From the NCBI GenBank assembly GCA_003024785.1, contig PUQB01000008.1, positions 994,868 through 1,058,867 of the forward strand: a stretch of DNA of 64,000 bases, in the 5' to 3' direction. This stretch comes from Selaginella tamariscina (Eukaryota > Streptophyta > Lycopodiopsida > Selaginellales > Selaginellaceae). The stretch's first letter is position 1. Every line of letters begins with the position of its first letter. Under the pieces are notes generated by a model. The model ran no database searches. It was given only the letters and a program-made list of their open reading frames with translations, and was not told the origin of the DNA. This document shows, in pieces, positions 1 to 17,879 of the stretch. The position numbers and the translations under genes were made by a program.

Positions 1-873
1 TTCACCATAATACAAGCATAAGTTCTCACCGCAACAATGTTACTTCTCCGTAGCTGAAAGTGGGCCACACTTGTATTTTTCAACCTCCATAGGAACTACT
101 CTAGAAGGTATTATAAGAACATGTGCTACATCTACATGATTGGCTTGCAAGAACTGCTGACGGGATTTTTCCTAACGACACTCAAACAAACAGTTGTCGC
201 AGCGAATGGCCTGTTGCATGATTTCCACTAATGTTTGGGCATCTAGTAACGTAAAAAGAAGGTCCTTTATGTCATCCCTCAACCCAAAATAGAAGTGTTC
301 GATCAATGCAGTCTCGTCCCATGAAATGTTTATGCAAAGTTGTTAAAATTCAGATGCATAAATGGAAGCTAGTCGGGATCCTTGTGTGAGCTTCTGTAAC
401 TTTGTGCATGCAAAACGGTACTTATTGGGGTCTCCAAAATAAGCTTCAAAGGTAGCCACGAATCCTTCAAAGTCTTTCATCAATGGGTCGTCACGCTCCA
501 GCAAAGGGGCAACCCAAGCCCGTGGAGATCCAGCTAATAAGGATGCCAAAAAGCTAACATTTTGTGCATTAGTCAAGTAACGGCATGGTTACATGCGGAT
601 CAAAAGTCTGATCTAATTCAGGAAACCTTGAAAATCGGCACGATTACCACTGAACTTCTCTGGCATGCTGATTTTTGGTTCTGAAGAAGAATTCAATGGA
701 GAGGAAACCACGGATGTTTGAGAGAGAGCCTGCTCAACAGCCTTGGAGGATGCATTAACAACTGCATCCGCCGCATTGGTGGAACCTTGCAAACCTGTGA
801 CCACTTAGCACAAAGTGGCCAACTCATGAAGTAACATTTGGTGCTCGTGTTGAAATTGCTCAAAATCTGCCAT
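1..873 (-). pseudogene. Gag fragment of family A Ty3/gypsy element
   Basis: Translation starts at an ATG at about 873 (MADFEQFQHEH) and hits a stop after about 22 codons. It continues through a Ser/Ala-rich stretch ending in PEKFSGNRADF, the usual start of the retrotransposon gag domain. The gag core is seen at 343-576 (RAWVAPLLERDDPLMKDF, then FGDPNKYRFACTKLQKLTQG). Further conserved gag sequence follows towards the left edge, ending with a zinc-knuckle-like LCLYYGE in which the second cysteine is tyrosine. Several frame changes and stops show that it is dead. Confidence 0.8.
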
Positions 874-1413
874 GATCCGTGAAAGAAAGAAGAAGAAAAG
901 CAAGGAAGAAAAACTAAGGAAAAAAAAATAATTGGAAATCGGGGAGCTATGAAAGCAATTACTATTAAACTGTCAAGCCATGATTCAAGAGCAATAAGGC
1001 TTGACTCAGGAACAGGACAAGAACTAGGAACAAGACGAGAACAAGAAGTAAGGAGCAAGACAAGAACAAAACAAGAATGATCGTAGAATGACTGGTGTTG
1101 ATATCTGTGACCACTTAGCACAAAGTGGCCAACTCATGAAGTAACATTTGGTGCTCGTATTAAAATTGCTCAAAATCTGCCATGATCTGTGAAAGAAAGA
1201 AGAAGAAAAGCAAGGAAGAAAAACTAAGGAAAAAAAAAAAATTGGAAATTGGAGAGCTATGAAAGCAATTACTATTAAACTGTCAAGCCATGATTCAAAA
1301 GCAATAAGGCTTGACTCAGAAACAGGACAAGAACTAGGAACAAGACGAGAACAAGAAGCAAGGAGCAAGACAAGAACAAAACAAGAATGATCGTAGAATG
1401 ACTGGTATTGATA
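796..1413. repeat. Tandem duplication, 310-bp period, two copies
   Basis: Bases 796-1103 recur at 1106-1413 with a constant offset of 310 and a handful of mismatches. Examples are ccacttagca at 801 and 1111, and tcgtagaatg at 1081 and 1391. The unit spans the LTR U5 part, the untranslated leader and the first gag codons, so the element carries two leader/gag starts. Confidence 0.9.
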
Positions 1414-1634
1414 GTAACTGATTGTACAACAATTAGGTCGGAGCTTTTATGCTCACAACTCCAAGAGCTAATCTGGTCATGATCATGAGCTAAAAATGGT
1501 GACCCTTATCCTATAAGTATATCCTATAGATATATCCTATAAGCATATCCTATAGGCATATCCAGTAGGCATATCTTATAGATATATCATGTAGGCATAT
1601 CCTGTATCCCGTATCCTGTATCTTGTATCCTGGA
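971..1634 (-). repeat. Truncated long terminal repeat, family A
   Basis: The inner (U5) end reads TTGACA on the minus strand at 971, as in the solo LTR at 38671. A second U5 end lies at 1281 because of the tandem duplication. The outer end breaks off within a short-period repeat near 1634, so the TGTCA terminus seen at 38012 is absent. Confidence 0.75.
1500..1630. repeat. Short-period minisatellite inside the family A LTR
   Basis: About seven degenerate copies of a 16-20 base unit built on TATCCTATAGGCATA, ending in CCTGTATCC variants. The same unit, inverted, occupies about 38020-38130 in the solo LTR, so the array belongs to the LTR family and did not arise here. Confidence 0.75.
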
Positions 1635-4260
1635 AATCTAAAACTAAGAATATTTTAGAACCCAAAAAAAAAAAAATTCAAAAATAGAAAGAATAGTTTT
1701 GATAATACGCTTTGTGTCTAATTAACAATCAAATCTAAAGGTGAAACATTTTTAAGTTCATTAATGTTACATCACATACAACTAATTAAGTCCCTCATTC
1801 AACACTCGCCTTTATCATGTATAATAATAATTTATACATATAGATTCAATAAGTATTGTCTTAATTTGTACGTTGAAGAACCATTTCTTATTACAATAAA
1901 ATTATAAATACATGGTTAATCAATTATTATAAAGAAAGTTATAACCAAGTTTTGTTGTAACTCACATATAAGTGAAGCCTAACATGATATGTTTCAAGAA
2001 CTCTTGGAAGGTGCCTTGGCTTTGGAAGCCAATAGTGCTAGGATACACTATATTTACATGGTCCCCCTTTTTATAGTGGGTTTACATTAAATTGCATTCT
2101 CATGTATAAAATTATGCATGTGTATTTCTTTACTCTTGAGCAACTTACTCAAACTCCATAAGGTTTCCAAGTTAAAGTAAAACCCCTAACTTGGGGCTTT
2201 CCACCTCGTACATAAAAGCCAATCTTTTTATACTTAAAAACGTAATCTTAATGTGAGTATTTCTTGTTATATACAAAGTTGGAGACTTATTCAAATAATC
2301 TTTTATTAGTGTTTAACTTATTTCAAAGTTCAATAATATATTTACAAAATATTATGTATTTAAGTTATAAGGATAATTCTTTTAAAGGTTTTCATGGCTT
2401 ATTTATTTAGTTGTATCCTAAAGTTTTTAAGATTATACTTAATGAATACATTATTTTTAAGGAGGCAACACTCTCTAACCAAATGTATATTGTTACCACA
2501 TTTAAAATATTTTTTATGGCTTAGATTAATATAATATTTGAATTTTTATCAAATTCTCTTTCTTTGGGGATTTTACAATTGAATTATTAAATCATTTGAA
2601 AAGCAAACTTTGAGAACTTCAAAAGTTGTAACAACTTCTACTAACAAAATATAGTAATGGTCAAGTTATTATATTGTGTGCACTCCTTAAAATCATTATT
2701 ATGAAAATATTTAAAAGGAAAAAAATTATATTTTAAACTCCTTATTCACCAATCAATAACTATTTTCTTTATCTACACTTACATTAACATAAAAAATTGT
2801 AGTATGCAATGGCTTATATGACCTATTTTAAATTATAATTCCTTATAAAAAAAATTTTAAGGTTGCCAAAAATATGGGCAACATGCAATGCAATGTTGTT
2901 TTAAGGGTTGTTAAAATATGTGATAGAATATAATTTAGAATATATAATTATTTTTTATTAATTAAAAGTTGCACTGAGTAGTTAGAATAGGTTGGGTGTG
3001 GAATAAAGTTAAAAAAGGGCAATAAAGAAGCATTAACAAGTAAAAAATAAAGATAAATAAATAAAGAAAAGAGATTTTTATAAAATTATTGGAAAAAAAG
3101 AGATAAAAAAAATGTAAAAGGCAAGAAGTTCACTTCACAAAGAAATTTTTAAAATAAAAATAATTAACAAATTAGATAAAGAAGAAAAAGACACTGAAGA
3201 TGATGAATAAAATTTTAAAAAATCAAGTTGAGTTAATAAATGTTTTATTTTTTTAAAAAGAAAATGTAACAACTATTACTAATAAGAAAAACAATCTCAT
3301 AAATTGAAAATTAAAATGGAGAAGGAATTATAAATGGGCATAACATGTTATTGCTCTTATAAAAAGTGAAGGAAATAAATTTAGAATCAAAAGTGAAATT
3401 TATATAGTTGCCAAAATGATTAACACTTTTATAATTAGAAGGTGTTTTATGCTACAAAAACTAATCCTTCATGCAACATGAGAAATCTAAGAACCATGAT
3501 TTAATTTTTCAAGTGTAAGACAAAAAGGAGAGAGAAATAATCTCCCTCTCACAAACATATTAAGATTTAAAAAAAGGCTAATGTTCAATATAGTATTGTT
3601 TAAGAAATTGTTAATATGCCATATTATGATACTTACTTGAATGTGACTTTTACTATAGATTTCTTGAAAGATATTAAACAAGTTCTTTAAAACCATTTAA
3701 TTATGAATGTAAAGAATTCACTTTCGTTTTTCATTATTTTGAATGACAAATAAAGGTTTAAAAAGTCATTTAATAATTTATGTGGGATATTTAACTGATG
3801 TTAAGAACTATATAAGAGTGTTTGTTAAGTTGTTTAAAACAAAAGATGACACGACAAAGAATTTAATAATGAAAATGAAGTTAAATGTAAAAAAGTTTGT
3901 GGGATTAATGTAATGCTATGCAAGGCATCATGAAAGGCCTAATAACTTTATTAAAAATCAAATTTACAACATTTGTACTATATGTATTTGTATCACTTTT
4001 ATAGAAAACTTGGTAGTTGGCCAAGTTGTGCAAACATTACATGTTTTATAAAATAAATTAAACGATTTTAAACTTGTTGAAATGTGCCTTAAAAAAGTAT
4101 GTTTTAGGTTTATATTATTATGGTTATCAAGTGAAGTTATGGAAAGAGCTATGGAAATAATGTTTGTTCTTCTTATAGTGTTTGGAAAGGAAAATTCTTT
4201 TATATATGCTTAATTGGTAATGTATGAAATTTAGTTATTTATTTATTTTTTAATTAAATT
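1635..4260. other. AT-rich intergenic DNA, no gene seen
   Basis: Dense in stop codons on both strands and rich in A and T runs. The longest open frames (for example 3487-3696, minus) are low-complexity Asn/Ile/Leu and resemble no family I know. No RNA gene or convincing repeat was recognised. Confidence 0.6.
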
Positions 4261-4261
4261 C

Positions 4262-4850
4262 TTGGGAAAAATGCATACTTGTACTCGAACGCGTTTGGGT
4301 CTTTGTTAGCATTCTTCTGAACACTCTTACTCGAACACGTACGAGTTGCGTATGTAACCTTTTAAAAGCAAATACAGAATCTTTTATAATATATTGAATC
4401 TTTTAAAATATATGGAATCTTTTATTGCATTAGCATGATGAAGCGAAACAAAGCAATCTTTGGGATGAACATACTCTGCAAGGCTCTTCTTATGCTAAGG
4501 GACGTGGCCAAAGTAGCTGGACATGCAAGTAGCTGTGCAAGATACCCTTGATGAGTTTGTTGATGAAGATGTTTTGGCAACAGAAGCATACAAGGTTGTT
4601 GAGGAGGATGAAAGTAATTCAAATTCTTAAATAGATGAAGAGGAATGGGAAGATAAAATGATTTTTAATTTAAATAAAACATATTTAAAATTAATTAATT
4701 ATTAGTTAATCATTTCTTAATCATGTTTAGATTAAAATTCCCAAATGCGTTCCCTAATTTTTGTTTGACATACTCAACTTGTACGGGTTGAATACGTTTT
4801 AATACGTTTGAAACGTTCTACTACAAATATGGAAAAATGTATATTTTGAA
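4262..4850. mobile_element. Possible decayed DNA transposon
   Basis: Two inverted segments flank a small island of non-AT-rich sequence: CGTACGAGTTGCGTATGTAA near 4338 and the reverse complement of CGTACAAGTTGAGTATGTC near 4766. Between them, plus-strand 4528-4629 encodes an acidic tail (LDEFVDEDVLATEAYKVVEE) ending at a stop. Its position beside a terminal repeat and its acidic character recall the C-terminus of hAT transposases, but no catalytic or dimerisation motif is visible. This is a weak call. Confidence 0.25.
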
Positions 4851-5084
4851 CATGATGTTTGAAATAGATATTGTTAAGTTGACTAGTATATTTAGTTATG
4901 TTATATACAAAAATAAACAATGGCTTAATCTTATAACTTAAATTTAATTATGATATTTACTTTTGATATTTAAAATAATTTTTATATAAAAAATTTACAG
5001 AGTCAAATGTAAGGTTAAATCCTTTTAAAAATCCATGTCGTTTGATATGTTTAACTGTAATTTTCAAGGAAAAGTAACTGCATT

Positions 5085-5135
5085 TAAAGTTTCATTTAAC
5101 ATAAGGTCTTGGAATTCCACTCACATAACTCATCT
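5085..5135 (-). pseudogene. Degenerate echo of the ABCC terminal exon
   Basis: On the minus strand GAGTGGAATTCCAAGACC, then TTAAATGAA, resembles the true last exon of the ABCC gene (GAGTATTCCAAGAGGTC, then TTAAATGAA) about 840 bases away. It is probably a decayed local duplication of the gene's 3' end. The open frame upstream (to 5283) does not match the transporter, so only about 45 bases are supported. Confidence 0.4.
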
Positions 5136-5251
5136 CATTAATAATCCATTCGTATTCCAAAACAGAATTACTCTCTTTTTTATGTTTAACCTTCGTATAG
5201 ACTTCGTCATCTTTTACTGTCTCGATCACTTCAGGCACAGCTGAAGCACTA

Positions 5252-5325
5252 TTGTTGTTGTGCATAATCACTCTAACTCGCATACCAGTTGTTGTTGTTC
5301 ATAATCATTCTAACTCCGCTACCAG
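5252..5325. repeat. Two-copy 37-bp tandem repeat
   Basis: The unit beginning TTGTTGTTG and ending TACCAG occurs at 5252-5288 and 5289-5325 with four mismatches. It lies in the 3' flank of the ABCC gene. Confidence 0.8.
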
Positions 5326-5931
5326 TTGTAGCACAACCACAAAAGATCTACCAATCCAAACCTCAAAACACACAGTATTTTCCTCCAACAATACACAAAA
5401 TTGCAGTACTATATATTTGGCACACAAATTTAATACTTTACTCTAGAATTCAACTGACCCATGGTCACCTTTTGTCCCTTATATATCATAGATAGACTAC
5501 TGACTGTATATACTCGTACGTCCATTATGTAAGTATGTTTCATTACACTCTCTCTCTCTCACACACACACACCTAACTGTGCCGCTGACATCCAGTGTTC
5601 TTCATTGTCCATTCTGGAACAAGAGTAAAAGGTAGTCATGTGAATATGTGCTATCTGAATAAGAAATAAGGAGAGCCTACTCTGTATGTGGAAAAGTTAT
5701 CACGTGTATGTGTGTGCGTATGCTGTCGTTGTGTTGACTGGGAAGAGGCTATAATCGGTGCATCTTTCCTTGACCACCTTATTGACGTTCATAGGCAGAC
5801 AAAGAATTATACACACGCGCAAGCCACTAAGATGTATGTATTTATACGTAATTATATACTATATATTGAAGATTGTATGAATCTAATCAAGAGTATAATG
5901 TTATAACATTTAAGAGTTCATTTAACCAAAA

Positions 5932-13365
<7,434 letters not shown>

Positions 13366-16022
13366 GTGTTCGCTTGGTGAGCCCTCCCCCAAATCAGGTT
13401 ATATATATGGAACTTACTTGACTTGCAGAACACTCAACCAGTTAAGAAGTCTAATGCCCTGTTTTTTGTGTTGAATAGGGCAATAATTTTGAAAGAATAT
13501 ACTAAATTCTTCTTTCTAATTATCATTTTCTAAAGAAATTATATAAATAATATATAATTAAGTTTTATATACAAGCCTCTTGAAAGGAAACATAATTTTG
13601 TAATTACATGTTGCTTTTGTCTATACACGTGTGCCCACTTAAAAGTTGGTATTGTAAAGTACTGTACGGTATATTACACGTGTGCAAACTCCATGTGTCA
13701 GTCCCGTGTGTTGCACAGGGAACTGTAACATGCTAGTGTAATTTTCCGGTAATAAAATAATTTATAAGAAAATTTCCTATTTAAATAAGGTTAATTTAAT
13801 TCATTTTTTCAAATATAATAATACTTGTCTTTATATTTTATATATATATTTGTTCTGTTTTCTTTTGGCGGTAGTGAATATGGAAGCATGTTATTAACAC
13901 ACAAACCAAATTTGAAAGTGACTAGTTGATAGTGAGTTTCTTTTATATTCGTTTTGCACTTTTGTTTTCTTTTGAATTTATAAATTTAAGAATTCATTTA
14001 GAAATTTTTTGGGATAATTTAAAAATAATGTCACCACTGATTACATTATTCTATGTGATTGTTTATTAACATCGTTTGACCAAACTTTATTGAATAGGAT
14101 CTTTTTATTATTTTACAAGGATATTGAAACATTAAGATAATTTTTTAATAATTATATATAATTTAATAATTAATCAATCTTTCATATGATTTAGTATTAA
14201 AGTTTGGTGATTTGGCTTAACAAGCGTATCCTAATATATTAAATTTAATTAAACTTGATATGTTACAAGTGATCGTCTTACTTAATAATTTATATTCATT
14301 ATTTTACAATATATTAGAGGATATTTTACATTAGCTTCATATTTTAAATGAATAGTTATAGTTAGTGATGGCTAGGTCCATTTGAGTCCTATATTCTTTT
14401 TATTTATTTAATTTTCATAATCTAGGTAAATGATGTGCAAATGTAATTGCCTTATTAAAGTTGTGAGAATTTATGAAATCCTTCAACTTATATTCATATT
14501 TATATTTGTGAAAGTAAAAATTAATAAAATTAATAAAAATAATGCAAATCAGTTTAATTAAATTTATTATTGAGCATGTCATAACACATAAATAACACAT
14601 TTACGATGTTCACTTGAATTAGTAATCAATATAATTATATTTATTTTTATAGTTACCTTGATTTTTAACAACAAAGAAATGACAATAACGCCTTAGTTTT
14701 ACGAAAAGATTTATATAATAAAAACCTCACATTTATATTTTTATAATTAGGTGTAGGTTTCTTGATATTTAATTTTTATTTTTTATGTTATAAATTCTTC
14801 TATATCTAATTTTAATTTTGTTTGAAATTTTAAATAATATCCATTAAAATTTGTTTTCAACAATTAAATACTTAATTAATACACAATATTTACAACATTA
14901 ATCACAAGTCACCGTAATAGTTTTAGTTTTAGTCCAATTCTTTTATTAATTTTTAACATTATCCTAAATTATGAATAATTAAAATAATATAAAGCAATTT
15001 GTGATTTTGTTTAGTACTACATTTTCTATAATTAAAACTATTTTTATTATTTATTTCTTTGTATTTAGATAAACTTAATACTACATCTTTCACAAATACT
15101 ACATAATTTATTTATATTTTGAGACAGTATTATATCAATAAGTTTAAAAATAATATATGAATAAATTAAGTATATATGCAAATTTATTTAAGTTTGACTT
15201 GTGTTAAATCTTGTTTTATATGCCCTAAAATTTTTATATATACATATTAAAATTTTAAAAATTAATATATAGTGTTTAAATGTGATTTTATAAATAATTT
15301 ATAATTCATAATATTTAGCTTTAAAACAACAATATAATATACTTATTTAAAAAATTATTTCAATGTTATAAATTAAAAACATATTAATTAATTCTATGTC
15401 ATTTTGTTATCAATTAAGTGAACATGCTTAACTAAATTTCATTCTAATTTCCAACATAAGAAAATAAAATAATAAGAAAAATAAAGTGGCTAATATTTTA
15501 AATTTGCTTTAAAAAGTAACTAAAAATAATATATAATATATTTATAATCTTCACATATTACCCTTTCTGATAAAATTCTTGGATTATTTATTTACTTTTA
15601 ATTAAACACTAACTTAATTATACTATAGAAAATTAAAATTAATATTACAATTAAAATTATTAACGGTTTAACTTATGTTATTTTAATTTATTTTATTTTA
15701 ACATAACACGTTGAGAATACTAGACTTTTAAAACCGCAGTATCAATGTGTACACATAATTATTAAACAACTATAATATACATTTACTTTATAAACTTCCC
15801 GATGTGTTATATGTTAAATATATATATTTTATCATATAAATTTTATAAATTTTAGATTGAATTCAACTTCCAAGAAGATATACATGTAGATTTAAAAATT
15901 CCAAGGTAGATTTAAGAGGTATACATTTATAATAACGTTTTCTAAAAATTAGTCTTAGCGAGTTCAAAATGGATTCGATGCCTCTAATAATATTTGAAGG
16001 ATAAAAATATCAAAAGCATGGG
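13366..16022. other. AT-rich intergenic DNA between ABCC and GDSL genes
   Basis: The first few hundred bases are the 5' flank of the ABCC gene. The remainder is very AT-rich with many homopolymer stretches. No open frame resembles a known protein and no structured RNA was recognised. Confidence 0.6.
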
Positions 16023-16029
16023 TATATAA
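16023..16029 (+). promoter_or_regulatory. Candidate TATA box of the GDSL gene
   Basis: TATATAA lies 34-40 bases upstream of the proposed ATG at 16063. The match is good, but the surrounding DNA is AT-rich, so chance occurrence is likely enough to keep this tentative. Confidence 0.3.
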
Positions 16030-16062
16030 TGCCTCTGATTAGGTGGTAGAAACATCGAATCG

Positions 16063-17180
16063 ATGGAAGCATTCAAGCTTTGCTTTGTTTGTGTGGCCTT
16101 ATTGGTTTCTGTAGTTCGGTGTGCTAGATTTCCATTTGTGTGTTCCAAAGGCGATATTCGGACTGACAGATTCCATCTCAGATCCTGGTAATGCCATGTT
16201 ACAAGCTCCAAACAAGAGCATGGTTCCCTCTTCCCAGCCACCTTACGGAAAGTCACTCGACAACACAAGAACAGGCCGTTTCTGCGATGGGTTGCTCATT
16301 ATCGACTTTCTCGCACAACACATTGGATATCCTTCTGAGATCCCATCGCATCGCTCTCCGGACAATGCCACGTTTCAAACAATTGGATTCGGATCAGCCG
16401 GCACCACTGTAACACCTCAACCTTTCCCTTCCAATCCGGATATCCTCCTCTTCAGGTTGAGCAGTTCCTGCAGTACAAAGCAAACGTGATCAACGCTAAT
16501 CCACAGGCTGGGAATGACTTCCTCAACGCTCTATATTACATCGAGATCGGTGGAAATGACATCAATTACGCTTTCAATCACTCAACATGACATTTGATCA
16601 AGTTAAGCAGCAGGTTGTTCCATCTGTTATCCAAGGTTTAGTCGACAGCATCACAACTCTGCACATGAATGGCTCCTTGCATTTCCTCATCTTCAACATG
16701 CCTGCAGCTGGTTGCAGTCCCTTGTACCTCACCAATTTTTATGGTAATCCTTACGTGACCCATGACAACCTTGGATGCATTTTAGAAGCCAATGAAGTAG
16801 TCGAGTATTTCAACGCGAAACTCAGGGATGCAGTGTACAAGATGCGTTGCAAGTATCCGATGGTAACTTCATGCTGTTCGATTTCTACCAGGCAAATCTT
16901 GATATCTTCGGGAGCATTTCAGGTTCGGTTTCAAGTATACACGCGAGGCTTGCTGTGGGAAGGACTCTGGTCCTTACCACTGCAGTGGCGGATGGTTTGG
17001 GTGTGGTTGCGGACTCGACGACCTTGTTGGTTGCCAGAACCCTGATGAGTATATAAGCTGGGATGGTGCTCATTACACTCAGCATTTCTACAAGCTGATT
17101 GCGGAATATATCTTGAACAGGATTTCCTTGACCCTCCTGTTCCCATCTACAAGGCACCACCCATGATGTGCGATGCATAA
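16063..17180 (+). pseudogene. GDSL esterase/lipase, frame broken, possibly an intronless copy
   Basis: A secreted SGNH-type hydrolase of acyl esters. The ATG opens a clear signal peptide (MEAFKLCFVCVALLVSVVRC). Conserved blocks follow in order: FGLTDSISDPGN (block I with the nucleophile Ser, but the usual GDS is TDS), GRFCDGLLIIDFLAQHIG, FGSAGTTVTP, IEIGGNDINYAF (block III with its Asn), FLIFNMPAAGCSP, then C-terminal WDGAHYTQHFY with the catalytic Asp and His, stopping at 17180. Total length near 370 residues is normal. The frame changes at least five times (roughly 16110, 16440, 16590, 16865 and 16925). No intron interrupts it, whereas plant relatives usually have several, so it may be a retrocopy. 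If the shifts are sequencing errors the gene could be functional. It converges on the PPR gene downstream. Confidence 0.8.
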
Positions 17181-17879
17181 TTTTCTGTTCACTATAACTT
17201 TGTAGATGGCATCTTTGTAGCTGACTTTCAATTTTAATTCGATTTATTTTCATTATATGCACACATGATAATATAACTTATATAACAATATAAATATATA
17301 TTAATGTGTCATATATGTTGAAGTTCTCGAGCGGTAAACATGTTAACTCAAGTGAATGTATCTATATAGTGTATATATCCTTGTAATAATATGTATATAA
17401 TTAACCATGAGTTTAAATGGTTGAAATCATCGACTTAATTTTTTAATTCAAAATTTAACCATCGGATTTTTTTATATGCAGTTATATTAATATATATTTA
17501 GTTTAGTATATATTGAATTGATTGTAAGTTATTAACTCTAAATATGAAAATTGTTTTTATTGTCAAACTAAATTATATTATGCATTTACAATAATTTAGG
17601 ATTTTATTAATGTTAGAGTGTTTTCACACCAAAACTTAAGTTTTAAAATTGTATTTAAAATATTAAGATGACTTCACACCAAATTTAAATTTATAATTCA
17701 AAGATACTGATTAACGTTCGAAAGACATATTAAAATTTCAAAAATTTAAATCACATTCTTAACAAAACTTAAGTCATTTATAATTTCTTGACTTAATTTA
17801 AGATAGAAATGGCTATACTGATCTTGTTTTGAATTAACATAATGTAAGTTTTTAAGTTTAGATATTGATGCAAAAATGC
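17181..17879. other. AT-rich spacer between convergent GDSL and PPR genes
   Basis: Holds the 3' flanks of both genes. No open frame or repeat of note was seen. Confidence 0.6.

Larger units (their letters stand above)
1..1634 (-). mobile_element. Ty3/gypsy retrotransposon remnant, 5' portion, family A
   Basis: Read on the minus strand, this stretch runs LTR, leader, then gag, and leaves the window inside gag. The LTR is recognised because its reverse complement matches the solo LTR at 38012-38671, for example 1401-1467 against 38219-38285. The outer roughly 35 bases of the LTR are missing at 1634, so the 5' end is truncated. Part of the LTR, leader and gag start is tandemly duplicated. No intact reading frame remains. 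Lineage within Ty3/gypsy cannot be fixed because pol lies outside the window. Confidence 0.8.

Noticed and set aside
5252..5325. Short direct repeats considered as a CRISPR array
   Set aside because: Only two abutting units with no spacers, in plant nuclear DNA.
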